The notes beneath the pieces are model-generated. The model did not search any database, was not told where the DNA came from, and saw nothing but the letters and a program-made list of their open reading frames with translations. Below, in pieces: positions 8,965 through 19,171 of a stretch of DNA of 64,000 nucleotides (position 1 is its first letter; each line of letters starts with the position of its first letter). The stretch spans positions 620,001 to 684,000 of the forward strand of contig NZ_JZTW01000001.1 of assembly GCF_000962805.1 (NCBI RefSeq), given 5' to 3'. A program made the translations under genes and the position numbers. Source of the DNA: Pseudarthrobacter chlorophenolicus (GTDB lineage Bacteria; Actinomycetota; Actinomycetes; Actinomycetales; Micrococcaceae).

Positions 8965-10325
8965 ATGGGCATCCCCGAAAGCCCTCCGGACACCGCAGCA
9001 GGGCCCGGCGTTGGCCACGCAATATCCGCCGACGTAGCTGTGATTGGCGGGGGCGTCATTGGCCACGGCATCGCCTGGGAAGCCAGGCGCTCAGGCCGGT
9101 CCGTGGTGCTGATCGACGATGCACCGGGATCGGGCGCCAGCTGGGCGGCGGCAGGCATGCTGGCCCCCGTCAGCGAGCTGCATTACCAGGAGGAAGAGCT
9201 CCTGGGCCTCATGCTGGATGCATCGGAGCGCTGGCCGCAGTTCGCGGCGGACCTCACCGGCGTCTCAGGCCGCGGTTGCGGGTATCTGGCGACGCCGACC
9301 CTCACCATTGGCGCCGACGCTGCAGACCGGCAGGCACTGATGGACCTGCGCACCGTGCAGCAGGCCAATGGTCTCGCCGTGGAACCCCTGACGGTCCGCG
9401 AGGCCCGGCGCCGGGAACCGCTGCTCAGCCCAGGCATTGCCTGCGCACTGGATACCCCGGCGGACCACCAGGTGGATCCCCGAAGACTCGTGGAGTGCTT
9501 CCGGGCAGCCCTGGCCAACCACCTGCCGGCAGGCGGTGCCGGTGGTGTGGGCACTGCCGTTGCCGGCGCGCTGGACGGATTCGCCGTGCAGGACAGGGCA
9601 GTGGGACTGGAGTGGACGGACGGTGCCGTGGCCGGTGTCCGGCTCGCGGGAGGCGGAGTGGTGCTCGCCGGAGAAACGGTGGTGGCCAACGGCATGGCGG
9701 CGAGCTCCCTCGACAACCTCCCGGCGGGACTTCGGTTACCTTTGCGCCCCGTGCACGGCGACATCCTGCGGCTGGCCGTCCCCCCACACCTGCGGCCCTT
9801 GCTGACGTCCACCGTCCGCGGTCTGGTGCGCGGTGTGCCCGTCTACCTGGTTCCACGCGAGGACGGAACCGTGGTCATCGGTGCCACCCAGCGGGAGGAT
9901 GCCCTCGGGGGAACCAACGCAGCATCCGGAGCTGTGCCGGCGAATGCCGGCTCTAATGCGGCACCGGCAAGTGCAGTGTCCGCTGGTGGCGTGTACCAGT
10001 TGCTTCGCGACGCCCAGGTTCTGGTGCCTGCGGTGGCAGAGCTGGAATTGCTCGAATGCACCGCGCGGGCCCGCCCGGCCACGCCGGACAATGCCCCGCT
10101 GCTGGGCAGGGTGCCCATGGACGGGGGAGAGGGCAGTGCAGCCCATGTTCCCGGACTCATCGTGGCCACAGGATTCTTCAGGCACGGCGTCCTCCTCACC
10201 CCCGCCGCGGCCGCCATCTGCCGCGACCTGATGGACGGAAAAGCGGACCGCCGCTGGCAGCCGTTCCGTCCGGACCGCTTTTCCGGCCGGATCCCGGCCC
10301 CGAGCTTCAACATCAAGGAGACAGC

Positions 10326-10329
<4 letters not shown>
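8965..10329 (+). CDS. thiO: Glycine oxidase ThiO
   Basis: A 454-residue FAD-dependent amine oxidase that converts glycine to dehydroglycine for thiazole synthesis. The N-terminal dinucleotide fold GGGVIGHGIAWEA sits at about residues 29-41, and the DAO-family C-terminal TGFFRHGVLLTPAAA is conserved. Residues about 315-340 form an Ala/Ser/Asn-rich insertion between the substrate domain strands that looks flexible. It is the first gene of the riboswitch-controlled operon. Its TGA overlaps the thiS ATG. Confidence 0.93.
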
Positions 10330-11397
<1,068 letters not shown>

Positions 11398-11442
11398 CCA
11401 GTGATGTTCCAAGGGCTGCGGCTCTTGGGGGACTGGCCGCTT

Positions 11443-11488
11443 AAACGGCTGTGGCCGCCACCGTTGAAGGTGGCGGCCACAGCCGTTT
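11443..11488. terminator. 20-bp perfect hairpin terminator
   Basis: Bases 11443-11462 pair perfectly with 11469-11488 around a GTTGAA loop. The stem begins AAACGG and ends CCGTTT, so it can act for thiG on the plus strand and for the convergent small membrane-protein gene. Confidence 0.85.
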
Positions 11489-11495
11489 CCGGGGG

Positions 11496-11798
11496 CTAAC
11501 GCCTCAGGATGGCGGTCAGCCGATGGGTATCGTTCCTCGCCCGGGTGCGGCCCAGGACAAGCACCGCCCCGACGGAGGCCGCCGCGCCCAACACTATGGG
11601 CAGCACCCAGGGAATCCACGTCAGTCCGGGAAGATAGCCGAACCCGGCCGCCATCAGGATGATCCACGTCAGTGCAGCCACCCCGACGGCTACGCCGGCC
11701 GGAAGGCCTGCGCCGTACTTGGCATGACGTTTGTCATTGGCCCAGACAATGAAGCCGGCCGCGACGGTGGCCAGCACAACAATAACCAGGGAAAGCAT
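11496..11798 (-). CDS. Small membrane protein of unknown function
   Basis: A 100-residue protein with three predicted hydrophobic segments, at about 2-19, 30-50 and 62-82, and a short basic C-terminus. I recognise no family. The ATG is preceded by a strong GGAGGAG ribosome-binding site, which supports a real gene despite its size. It is followed by the thiG hairpin and preceded by DUF3107 on the same strand. Confidence 0.7.
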   Translation of the reverse strand: MLSLVIVVLATVAAGFIVWANDKRHAKYGAGLPAGVAVGVAALTWIILMAAGFGYLPGLTWIPWVLPIVLGAAASVGAVLVLGRTRARNDTHRLTAILRR

Positions 11799-11835
11799 GG
11801 GTCTCCTCCGGGAAGCAGGGCTGTTCCGGCCGGTG

Positions 11836-12060
11836 CTAGAACTGGCCGAAACCTACGCGCCGGACTTCTTCGGCGCCGATTTCCACGTAGCCCAGGGCGT
11901 TGCCGGGAACAATGATCAGGCGCCCCTTGTCATCGGTGAGGCGCAGTTCGCTGCCGCCCTTGATGGCTTCTCCCACAACCTTGGCCACGGTCTCCGCATC
12001 CTGGTTTGATTCCAAGACGATCTCGCGGCCAACGTTCTGCACGCCGATCTTAATTTCCAC
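11836..12060 (-). CDS. DUF3107 domain protein (Rv3208A/TB9.4-like)
   Basis: A 74-residue soluble protein covering the whole DUF3107 domain (MEIKIGVQNVGREIVLES, ending VRRVGFGQF). Its function is unknown. It starts at a GTG with GGGAGG five bases upstream. A TAGACT box at about 12108-12113 on the minus strand could be its -10, giving a leader of about 45 nt. The DUF3107-TetR-MoeZ order matches Rv3208A-Rv3208-Rv3206c in M. tuberculosis, from memory, so the association is old. Confidence 0.88.
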   Translation of the reverse strand: MEIKIGVQNVGREIVLESNQDAETVAKVVGEAIKGGSELRLTDDKGRLIIVPGNALGYVEIGAEEVRRVGFGQF

Positions 12061-12108
12061 AGGGGCCTCCCAGCCGGTCAGGTTCTTTGATGATGGTCTA
12101 TTTGTAGT

Positions 12109-12792
12109 CTAGGACTCTTTGGGGAAGCGAGAGATTCCGCGCCAAGCTAAACGGTAGATCAGGTCGCTGGCCACATCGAGGTCCAGGTTGCCGTCCGTTT
12201 CCAGCCAGTACCGGGCACTGACCTGGGCCATCCCCGCAAGGCCGCGGCCCAGCAGTTCCGCTTCGAGGTGGGGCAGCTTGGTGTCCCCGGCAATCACCCG
12301 TGCAATGGCGTCGGCAAAGGTCCGGTTGAAAGTTTCCAGGCGCGTACTGACATCGGGATCGTTGACGAGGTCGGACTCGAAGACCAGGCGGTGGGCCTGG
12401 TCGTCGCTGGCGATGAACCGGAAGTAGGCCCGCATGACAGCCTGGACGCGTTCCTTGTTGTCCGTGGTGGAGTTCAGCGCCCCCAGCATCAGGTCTGTCA
12501 GGGACGCGAGGTGGCTGTCCAGGAGGGCCAGGTACAGCTCCCGTTTGGACGGGAAGTGCTGGTACAGGACCGGCTTGCTCACATGGGCGGTCTCGGCGAT
12601 CTCATCCATGGCGGCCCCGTGGTATCCGTTAGCCACAAAGACTTCCTGCGCTGCGGAAAGAAGCTGGGCCCGCCGTTCGTCGCGGGGCAACCGGGCCGAC
12701 CGTTGTCCTGCCGGTCGCGAGGAATTTTGCGGTTCGGCTGCCGGCGGGCGGTCAGCCCGTGCTTCATGGACCACAGTTGTCCTTCTTTCCAT
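12109..12792 (-). CDS. TetR/AcrR family transcriptional regulator (Rv3208-like)
   Basis: A 227-residue repressor-type protein. A ~45-residue disordered N-terminus precedes the TetR HTH at about 37-85 (FVANGYHGAAMDEIAETAHVSK, shown here only as FVANGYHGAAMDEIAE). The all-helical C-terminal half is the ligand/dimer domain. The ATG has AGGGGG eight bases upstream. It diverges from moeZ, and a TTACCCC/GGGGTAA dyad lies between the two genes, suggesting autoregulation and control of moeZ. The ligand is unknown. Confidence 0.9.
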   Translation of the reverse strand: MERRTTVVHEARADRPPAAEPQNSSRPAGQRSARLPRDERRAQLLSAAQEVFVANGYHGAAMDEIAETAHVSKPVLYQHFPSKRELYLALLDSHLASLTDLMLGALNSTTDNKERVQAVMRAYFRFIASDDQAHRLVFESDLVNDPDVSTRLETFNRTFADAIARVIAGDTKLPHLEAELLGRGLAGMAQVSARYWLETDGNLDLDVASDLIYRLAWRGISRFPKES

Positions 12793-12797
12793 TGCAG

Positions 12798-12823
12798 TTA
12801 CCCCCTACTTTACTGCGGGGTAA
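12798..12823. promoter_or_regulatory. Candidate TetR operator between tetR and moeZ
   Basis: A 26-bp dyad has 7-bp perfect arms, TTACCCC at 12798-12804 and GGGGTAA at 12817-12823. It touches a TAATAT box at 12821-12826 and the tetR ribosome-binding site. A TetR dimer bound here would block both divergent promoters. This is inferred from position and symmetry. Confidence 0.5.
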
Positions 12824-12859
12824 TATGACCCGGCGGTACCCCGGGGCATACATTGAAGT

Positions 12860-14059
12860 ATGGCTTCGACGTTCACTGCAAATGTTTCGGCAGTTTCCCT
12901 TGATCCTTTGGTGGAACCCGCCGCGGAACTCACCTCTGAAGAGGTGGAACGGTATTCCCGGCACCTCATTATTCCGGAGATAGGCTCGGCTGGGCAGCGG
13001 CGGCTCAAGAACGCCAAAGTACTGGTCATCGGCGCCGGCGGGCTGGGATCGCCCGCGTTGCTGTACCTCGCCGCCGCGGGCGTTGGAACCCTGGGAATCA
13101 TCGACGACGACGCTGTGGACCTGAGCAACCTTCAGCGCCAGGTCATCCACGGTGTGGCAGATGTGGGACGGCCGAAGATCGAATCGGCGCGCGACGCAAT
13201 CGCCGCCCTGAATCCACTCGTGGACGTCCGGTTGCACCAGGTCAGGCTGGACGCTTCCAATGCGCTGGAACTGTTTGCCGATTACGATCTCATCCTTGAC
13301 GGCGCCGACAATTTCGCCACCCGCTACCTGGTCAATGATGCCGCCGCGATCCTGGGAAAGCCGTACGTCTGGGGTTCAATCTTCCGGTTCGACGGCCAGG
13401 TCAGCGTCTTCTGGGAAAAGCACGGACCCACCTACCGCGACCTCTACCCGGAAGCGCCCCCCGCCGGCTCTGTTCCCTCCTGCGGCGAGGGCGGCGTCTT
13501 CGGCATGCTCTGCGCTGCCGTGGGATCACTGATGGTGACCGAGGCAGTGAAGCTCATTACCGGCGTCGGCCGTTCCCTGCTGGGGCGGGTGGTGCTGTTC
13601 GACGCCCTGGGCGGAAGCTGGCGTGAGATCCGTGTGTCAAAGGACCCGGCCGCCGCACCTATCACCGAACTGACTGACTACGAAGCCTTCTGCGGCATCG
13701 AGCCGCAGGCGCCCGCGGACACCGAACACACCGTCACCGCCGCCCAGCTGGCCACCATGCTCGCTTCGCGGAAGGCCGGGCTGAAGGACTTCGACCTGGT
13801 GGACGTGCGGGAACCGGGTGAATTTGAGATCGTCAGGATCGACGGCGCCGTCCTGATTCCGCAGGGCCGGATTCTGGCCGGGGACGCCTGGGCGGAGATG
13901 CCCCAGGACCGGGACATTGTGTTCCTGTGCAAGGCGGGCACCCGCTCGGCGAACGTCCTGGCAGCTGCGCAGAAGGCCGGATACCGGCGCGTGAGCCACC
14001 TCGACGGCGGCATCCTTTCCTGGGTGCGCGAGGTGGAGCCGCAAAAGCCCGTCTACTGA
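12860..14059 (+). CDS. moeZ: MoeZ-type adenylyltransferase/sulfurtransferase (MoeB-rhodanese fusion)
   Basis: A 399-residue, two-domain protein. Residues about 25-270 are an E1-like ThiF/MoeB fold with the ATP-binding VIGAGGLGSPALL (57-69), the LQRQVIH motif and FGMLCAAVGSLM. Residues about 285-399 are a rhodanese domain with the persulfide cysteine C357 in FLCKAGTRS. It activates C-terminal Gly-Gly sulfur carriers (MoaD, CysO, ThiS) and transfers sulfur to them. The dual domain fits the mycobacterial MoeZ. TACATT five bases before the ATG could alternatively be a leaderless -10. Confidence 0.93.
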   Translation: MASTFTANVSAVSLDPLVEPAAELTSEEVERYSRHLIIPEIGSAGQRRLKNAKVLVIGAGGLGSPALLYLAAAGVGTLGIIDDDAVDLSNLQRQVIHGVADVGRPKIESARDAIAALNPLVDVRLHQVRLDASNALELFADYDLILDGADNFATRYLVNDAAAILGKPYVWGSIFRFDGQVSVFWEKHGPTYRDLYPEAPPAGSVPSCGEGGVFGMLCAAVGSLMVTEAVKLITGVGRSLLGRVVLFDALGGSWREIRVSKDPAAAPITELTDYEAFCGIEPQAPADTEHTVTAAQLATMLASRKAGLKDFDLVDVREPGEFEIVRIDGAVLIPQGRILAGDAWAEMPQDRDIVFLCKAGTRSANVLAAAQKAGYRRVSHLDGGILSWVREVEPQKPVY

Positions 14060-14065
14060 CCCGAT

Positions 14066-14120
14066 GCCCTATCAGATATGGCTCCTAAACCAGTGGTTTA
14101 GGAGCCATATCTGATAGGGC
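14066..14120. terminator. 55-bp perfect palindrome between moeZ and hemA
   Basis: Bases 14066-14092 are the exact reverse complement of 14094-14120, with a single G at 14093 in the centre. The arms begin GCCCTATCAGATATGG and are AT-richer than the surroundings. It lies 7 bp after the moeZ stop and 13 bp before the hemA stop (minus strand), so a bidirectional terminator is the simplest reading. It lacks a T tract. Confidence 0.7.
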
Positions 14121-14132
14121 AAGTGGGTGGGG

Positions 14133-15458
14133 TCAGGCGCTCTCGAGGCCCTTGTGGTCCACCGGGCATTCCGCCTGGCCGGCCGCGGGGGCCGCTGTTC
14201 CGGGCTGTTCCACGGTAATGCCGTAGAGCGCTTCCAGGGCCGCCACATAGTCATCCTGCTGGCCGTTCGCGGCGAGCTCGCGGGCGCGGACCGTGGGGAC
14301 GTGCAGCAGCTGCTTGACCATCCTGCGCAGGGCAAACTCCACTTCCTCAGCCGCTGCAGTGCAGCCGTGCCGGGCGCGTACCTTTTCCATTTCGGCGTCC
14401 AGGACGTCCATGGTGTGCCGGCGGAGCGCAACGATGGCAGAGTCCACTGACCTGGCTTCGCGTTCCTGTTCGAAAGCCTTGGCGGCGCCCTTAACAATGC
14501 CGCTGGCCTGCGCCAGCGATTCGGCCTGCTCCTGCGGCGCAGCGAGGCGCACGGATTCGAGCGTCAGCAGTTCCACGCCATCGAGTTCGCCCACGGCGGG
14601 ATCGAAGTCGTGGGTGAGGGCAAGGTCAATGGCGATCAGCGGCTGGGTGGAACCGGCACGGACCTGCGCCAGTTCGTCGGCTTCCACGCGGGTATCCGAA
14701 CCGCTGCAGCCGATCATGACGTCCGCTGCGGCCACTGCCGGGCGGAGCGAGTCAGCGTCCAGGGCGGTGCCTCCGCGGGTCGCGACGAATCCTTCGGCGC
14801 GGCCGGACGAGGAGAAGACCGACACGTCGGTGCAGCCGCGCTCACGCAGCAGCGCCATGGTGGCACCGGCGTACGCGCCGGTCCCAAAAACAACAACCTT
14901 CTTGGCCGACCAGTCAGGGTTCTCGGAAAGGTCTGTTGCGAGGTCCAAGGCTACGGACACGATGGACAGGCCCCGCGAGCCGAGCGCGGTCTGGGCGCCG
15001 ACGTCCTTGGCGGTCTTGGAGGCGGCCTGGAAGAGCCGGACCAGCCCGGAGCTGGCAGTGCCCTCATGCTGGGCGGTGATCAGGGCGCGCCGCACCTGGC
15101 CGGCAATTTCGCGTTCGCCCACGACGGCGGAATCGAGTCCCGCGCTCACGGCGAAGAGGTGCCGGGTCACTTCGGGGCCGGTCCGGGTACTGAAGGAGCG
15201 GGACACGAGCGGTTCGGCGAGCCCGCTATTGGCACTGATCTGGGCAACCAAGGCAGCGCGGGCGGCCTCGACGTCGTCCGTATTCGGAGCCTCGCCGTAG
15301 ATTTCGTACCTGTTGCACGTAGCCAGGACCACGGCGCCGGACACTGCCGGCGAGCCGGTGAGCACGGAAGCGGCAATCCCGGAGGAACCGTTGCTCAACT
15401 GAGCAACAGTCTCAAGATCGATGTCGGCGTGTGTAGCCACCAATGAAAAAAGAACCAC
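14133..15458 (-). CDS. hemA: Glutamyl-tRNA reductase
   Basis: A 441-residue enzyme that reduces glutamyl-tRNA to glutamate-1-semialdehyde, the first committed haem step. The catalytic cysteine is C48 in [12 protein letters not shown]. The NADPH-binding [13 protein letters not shown] and the C-terminal dimerisation helices follow. I chose the GTG at 15458 because homologues start [14 protein letters not shown] and because TATGAT lies at 15468-15473, too close for a longer reading frame to be transcribed; the frame stays open to 15761 but the extension is not HemA-like. The C-terminal ~25 residues are a Pro/Ala/Gly-rich extension. It is divergent from hemE. Confidence 0.93.
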   Translation of the reverse strand: MVLFSLVATHADIDLETVAQLSNGSSGIAASVLTGSPAVSGAVVLATCNRYEIYGEAPNTDDVEAARAALVAQISANSGLAEPLVSRSFSTRTGPEVTRHLFAVSAGLDSAVVGEREIAGQVRRALITAQHEGTASSGLVRLFQAASKTAKDVGAQTALGSRGLSIVSVALDLATDLSENPDWSAKKVVVFGTGAYAGATMALLRERGCTDVSVFSSSGRAEGFVATRGGTALDADSLRPAVAAADVMIGCSGSDTRVEADELAQVRAGSTQPLIAIDLALTHDFDPAVGELDGVELLTLESVRLAAPQEQAESLAQASGIVKGAAKAFEQEREARSVDSAIVALRRHTMDVLDAEMEKVRARHGCTAAAEEVEFALRRMVKQLLHVPTVRARELAANGQQDDYVAALEALYGITVEQPGTAAPAAGQAECPVDHKGLESA

Positions 15459-15467
15459 AGCAGACCC

Positions 15468-15473
15468 ATCATA
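15468..15473 (-). promoter_or_regulatory. -10 box of hemA
   Basis: TATGAT on the minus strand lies 9 nt before the GTG start, giving a leader of only a few bases. TTGTTC sits about 19 nt further upstream as a possible -35. It supports the shorter HemA start. Confidence 0.5.
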
Positions 15474-15604
15474 GCTTTTTCGCAGCTCCGTAGAACAACA
15501 GGTATCCCAAAGATGGCCTGTGACGGGCTGTGATTCCTGCCACCGGGCGGGCACCAGGGGCCGCCCGTGACAGCCTGTCGTTATCTTTTGCGGCTGATTT
15601 TGGG

Positions 15605-15610
15605 CACAAT
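15605..15610 (+). promoter_or_regulatory. -10 box of hemE (near-leaderless)
   Basis: CACAAT lies 7 nt before the ATG at 15618, with TTATCT 18 nt upstream of it. The GAAGG next to the ATG is too close to serve as a normal ribosome-binding site, so a leaderless transcript is likely. Confidence 0.4.
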
Positions 15611-15617
15611 CGAAGGC

Positions 15618-16712
15618 ATGACTCCTAGCCCTGCCGTCTCCGCTGCCGGCACACTCGCCGCAGACCATCCGCTCATGGATGGCCGCACCGCAGACTCCCC
15701 GCTGATCACGGCTTATCGGGGCGGCAAGCCGTCCCGCCGCCCCGTCTGGTTCATGCGGCAAGCAGGGCGTTCACTGCCGGAGTACCTGAAGGTCCGCGAA
15801 GGCATCGCCATGCTGGACTCCTGCCTCCGGCCTGAACTGGCCTCGGAGATCACCCTCCAGCCGGTCCGCCGGCACGACGTGGACGCGGGCATCTTCTTCT
15901 CGGACATCGTGATTCCACTCAAGCTGGCCGGGGTGGGCGTCGACATTGTCCCCGGCGTTGGCCCTGTGCTGGACAAGCCCGTCCGGACTGCAGCGGATGT
16001 AGCCGCCCTCCCGAAGCTGACCTGGGAAGCCCTCGAACCTATCCGGGAGGCCGTCCGCCTCACCGTTGCCGAACTGGGCAAGACGCCCCTGATCGGCTTT
16101 GCCGGCGCACCGTTTACCCTCGCCGCGTACATGGTGGAAGGCAAGCCCTCGCGCGACCACCTGGGCCCGCGCACCATGATGCACGCCGATCCGGAAACCT
16201 GGAACGCCCTGGCCAACTGGGCTGCCGACGCTTCCGGCCTCTTCCTGCGCGCCCAGCTCGAGGCGGGAGCATCCGCAGGCCAGCTCTTCGATTCGTGGGC
16301 AGGCTCGCTGGGCCTTGCTGACTATCAGCGGTTCGTGGCGGCGGCATCCTCCCGCGCCCTTGACCACGTCCGCCACCTTGGCGCGCCGCTGATCCACTTC
16401 GGGACCGGCACCTCAGAACTCCTCGTGGCCATGCGCGATGTCGGGGTGGACGTGGTAGGCGTGGACTACCGCCTGCCGCTCGACGAGGCCAACCGCCGGC
16501 TGGGCGGTTCCGTGCCCCTGCAGGGCAACATTGACCCCGCCCTCCTGTCCGCTCCGTGGGAAGTCCTCGAAGCGCACGTCCGCGAAGTCATTGCCGCCGG
16601 ATCCGGTGCACCCGGCCACGTCCTCAACCTCGGCCACGGCGTCCCGCCGGAGACCGACCCGGACGTCCTGACCCGCGTGGTCAAGCTCATTCACTCCATC
16701 TCCCCGGAGTAG
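15618..16712 (+). CDS. hemE: Uroporphyrinogen decarboxylase
   Basis: A 364-residue TIM-barrel enzyme that decarboxylates uroporphyrinogen III to coproporphyrinogen III. Diagnostic motifs are [17 protein letters not shown] (the invariant RQAGR), [29 protein letters not shown] and [12 protein letters not shown]. The ATG at 15618 is preferred to an earlier in-frame codon at 15567 because homologues begin close to [15 protein letters not shown]. It is first in the plus-strand haem operon; hemY follows after 4 bp. Confidence 0.94.
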   Translation: MTPSPAVSAAGTLAADHPLMDGRTADSPLITAYRGGKPSRRPVWFMRQAGRSLPEYLKVREGIAMLDSCLRPELASEITLQPVRRHDVDAGIFFSDIVIPLKLAGVGVDIVPGVGPVLDKPVRTAADVAALPKLTWEALEPIREAVRLTVAELGKTPLIGFAGAPFTLAAYMVEGKPSRDHLGPRTMMHADPETWNALANWAADASGLFLRAQLEAGASAGQLFDSWAGSLGLADYQRFVAAASSRALDHVRHLGAPLIHFGTGTSELLVAMRDVGVDVVGVDYRLPLDEANRRLGGSVPLQGNIDPALLSAPWEVLEAHVREVIAAGSGAPGHVLNLGHGVPPETDPDVLTRVVKLIHSISPE

Positions 16713-16716
16713 CCGC

Positions 16717-18147
16717 ATGGACAGCTCGCCGGCAGAAGCCAGCAGCGCACTGGTGGTGGGCGGCGGCATATCCGGCCTGCTTTCCGCCAGGGAACTCGAC
16801 GCAGCCGGCTACCGGGTGACGGTGCTCGAGGAAAGTGACGCCTGGGGCGGTTGCGTGGGCAGCCACACCGTGGCAGGGATCAACCTGGACAGCGGTGCGG
16901 AATCGTTCGCCACCAGGTCCGACGCCGTCGCCTCCCTCGCCGCTGAACTCGGCCTCGATGCCAACATCGTGCCGCCCCGGCCGGGCGGCGCATGGGTGCA
17001 GCTGCCCGAAGGCCCCCGCGAGCTGCCTAAGACAGGTGTCCTGGGGATTCCGGCCAATCCGTGGGACCCGGAAGTCAGGCGTTCGCTCGGCCTCTTCGGT
17101 GCCCTCCGGGCCTCAGCGGACCGCTTCCTCCCGGCGTCGGTGGGGGCCGGCACGGATGTGACGAGTGTGGCTGCGCTGGTCCGCGCGCGGATGGGCAAGC
17201 GTGTCCTGGAGCGGCTGGTGGCGCCGGTGGTGGGGGGCGTCCACTCGGCCGATCCGGGGATGCTCGACGTCGACATGGTGGCCCCCGGTCTCCGTGCCGG
17301 AATGCGCCGGGAGGGTTCGCTCGCTGCCGCGGTTTCGGCGCAGCGCCGTGGCAAGGCCGGCGCTCCGGCAAAAGCCGGCTCCGCTGTCGCCGGGCTCAAG
17401 GGCGGCATGCACACGCTGATCGACGCACTGGTAGCAGACCTTGCCGCGAGGGGAGTGAAGCTCCTGACGGGCACGCGCGCTGAATCCGCTGACCGCACTT
17501 CCGGGGGATGGCGGGTAACCGCAGGGCAAACAACCTACAGCGCAGCCGTCCTGGTGGTGGCCACCGACGGGCCGGCCGCCGTCGACCTCCTGGCGCCGAC
17601 CGTGCCGGGAATCGCCGGAAAGAAGCCCGGCACGGGGCCAGACGTGAAGCTGGTGACCCTGGTCATCAGCAATGCGGCGCTCGACAGCCGCCCGCGCGGC
17701 ACCGGCGTCCTGGTGGCGCCGCAAACGCCCGGCATCGGCGCGAAGGCCTTGACACACGCCACCGGTAAATGGGAATGGCTGCGGGAAGCCGCCGGGGACC
17801 GGCATGTGGTACGGCTGTCCTACGGGCGGGCCGACGGTGATGGCGCGCCAGAGAAGCGGCACAACGGTCCGGAGACCGATGCGGAACTGCTTGCAGCTGC
17901 CCTGCACGATGCCTCGGCCCTGCTGGAAGTTCCCATCCGGCGCAGCGACGTTGTGGACTGGGACGTGGTCCGCTGGCGCGGCGCGCTGCCGTTTGCGGCG
18001 GTGGGGCACCGGGCCCGGGTGGCCTCCATCCGTCAAGCCTGCTCCGCCACCGGCGCCCTGGCCGTCGTGGGCGGCTGGGTGGCCGGCAACGGCCTGGCAG
18101 CCGTGGTGTCCGACACCCGGACGCAGCTGCAAAACCTGCTGCCCTGA
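16717..18147 (+). CDS. hemY: Coproporphyrinogen III oxidase (HemY/CgoX)
   Basis: A 476-residue FAD flavoprotein with the N-terminal VVGGGISGLLSAREL and the PPOX-type C-terminus (VVGGWVAGNGLAAVVSDT). In actinobacteria this HemY enzyme oxidises coproporphyrinogen III to coproporphyrin III, feeding CpfC and ChdC rather than making protoporphyrin directly. That assignment rests on the family and on the presence of chdC in the same cluster. It follows hemE by 4 bp. A short hairpin at 18143-18165 overlaps its end but has no T tract. Confidence 0.92.
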   Translation: MDSSPAEASSALVVGGGISGLLSARELDAAGYRVTVLEESDAWGGCVGSHTVAGINLDSGAESFATRSDAVASLAAELGLDANIVPPRPGGAWVQLPEGPRELPKTGVLGIPANPWDPEVRRSLGLFGALRASADRFLPASVGAGTDVTSVAALVRARMGKRVLERLVAPVVGGVHSADPGMLDVDMVAPGLRAGMRREGSLAAAVSAQRRGKAGAPAKAGSAVAGLKGGMHTLIDALVADLAARGVKLLTGTRAESADRTSGGWRVTAGQTTYSAAVLVVATDGPAAVDLLAPTVPGIAGKKPGTGPDVKLVTLVISNAALDSRPRGTGVLVAPQTPGIGAKALTHATGKWEWLREAAGDRHVVRLSYGRADGDGAPEKRHNGPETDAELLAAALHDASALLEVPIRRSDVVDWDVVRWRGALPFAAVGHRARVASIRQACSATGALAVVGGWVAGNGLAAVVSDTRTQLQNLLP

Positions 18148-18251
18148 CCATCGCCGCTGGTCAGGAGGAGCACCGCAGCTACTTGGCCCCGCCGCGCAGA
18201 TAGCGGCGGCCGTTGCAATTTTCCTTTCCCCTACGGCTTTGGTTAGGGTCG

Positions 18252-19136
18252 ATGACCATGGTTCAACACAGGTCCGAGCTTTCAATGTCCCGGACCGGTA
18301 TCCATGGGGGAATCCGACGCAGCGCAGCAGCAGCAGCAGTCGGAGCGGTACTGGTTCTCACCACAGGCGCGCAGGCGTCCCAGGCAGACCAGGGGACGGC
18401 TGACCCCGGCGACAGTACGGCGTCGGTGACGTTGGATGCGGGTTCGTTGCCCGCGGATGTGTCCCTCACAATCGGCTACGGTGCGGCCAAGGACTCCGAC
18501 GAATCCGGTCAAACAGCAGCCGCCAGGAATTCCCACCGGCGGACGGCGACCTCCGCCGTGATTTCGGTGCCGGCGTCGCTGGTCCCGGCGGTGCAGGCAT
18601 CCCTGACGGCCTCGGCCACAGCCACTGTCGCACCCACAGCCACAGTTGCTCCCACGTCCACTGTCGCACCCACGGCCACAGTTGCTCCCACGTCCACTGC
18701 CCGGCTGACAGCTCCGGCCGTGACGCTCCCGCCGCTTCCCATTCCGGATCTGCCCCGGGTGGAGGCGCCGCAGGCCCCCGCAACCGCGGCTGCCACGGCT
18801 GCCGGCCCGCCCTCGGCCGCGGAAGGCGCCGCCCCGTCAGCCGAAACTGTTCCGGGCAGCAACGCTGCCGCCGGTGGCGCTTCGGATACTGCCGGACCGG
18901 CGGGCCTGGACCGTCTGGTGTCTGCTGCCAAGGGGCCCGAACGGGTCGCGGATACCCGCGTGCCGCGGGCCGCGACATTGCCGGGCAGCGCCGCTGCCAG
19001 CAGCACCGTGCGGAGCACGGGGACGCTGATGCCGGCGCAGTCGGAAATGCAGACCGCCGTAGTCTGGCTGGGCATCGGCCTGGTAGCCGTCGGCGGTGCA
19101 GCAGGACTCGTTTACCTGCGTCTTCGCAGGCCCTGA
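18252..19136 (+). CDS. Exported, membrane-anchored Thr/Pro/Ala-rich protein in the haem cluster
   Basis: I do not recognise this gene. It encodes about 294 residues with a basic N-terminus and a hydrophobic segment (AAAAAVGAVLVLTTGAQA) that looks like a signal peptide. A long Ala/Thr/Pro/Ser-rich region follows, with TATVAPT repeats. A C-terminal transmembrane segment (VVWLGIGLVAVGGAAGLVYL) ends in RLRRP. This is a type I anchor without an LPXTG motif. The start is uncertain: ATG at 18252 or 18285. There is no haem-binding motif I can name. The position between hemY and chdC is intriguing. Confidence 0.6.
   Translation: MTMVQHRSELSMSRTGIHGGIRRSAAAAAVGAVLVLTTGAQASQADQGTADPGDSTASVTLDAGSLPADVSLTIGYGAAKDSDESGQTAAARNSHRRTATSAVISVPASLVPAVQASLTASATATVAPTATVAPTSTVAPTATVAPTSTARLTAPAVTLPPLPIPDLPRVEAPQAPATAAATAAGPPSAAEGAAPSAETVPGSNAAAGGASDTAGPAGLDRLVSAAKGPERVADTRVPRAATLPGSAAASSTVRSTGTLMPAQSEMQTAVVWLGIGLVAVGGAAGLVYLRLRRP
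18623..18694 (+). repeat. 36-bp tandem duplication
   Basis: Two direct copies, 18623-18658 and 18659-18694, differ at one base. Each encodes a 12-residue TVAPTATVAPTS unit, itself built of a shorter TxxVAPT repeat. It lies in the surface-protein gene and keeps the frame. Confidence 0.85.
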
Positions 19137-19171
19137 CTGGCGGCCATCCAGCGCCGGACGATGTGGCTTCT

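Noticed and set aside
15459..15761. N-terminal extension of HemA
   Set aside because: Not HemA-like, overlaps the hemE start region, and a -10 box lies inside it at 15468-15473.
18143..18165. Hairpin at the end of hemY as a terminator
   Set aside because: The stem is only 8 bp, overlaps the stop codon and has no T tract; it is noted within the hemY entry only.
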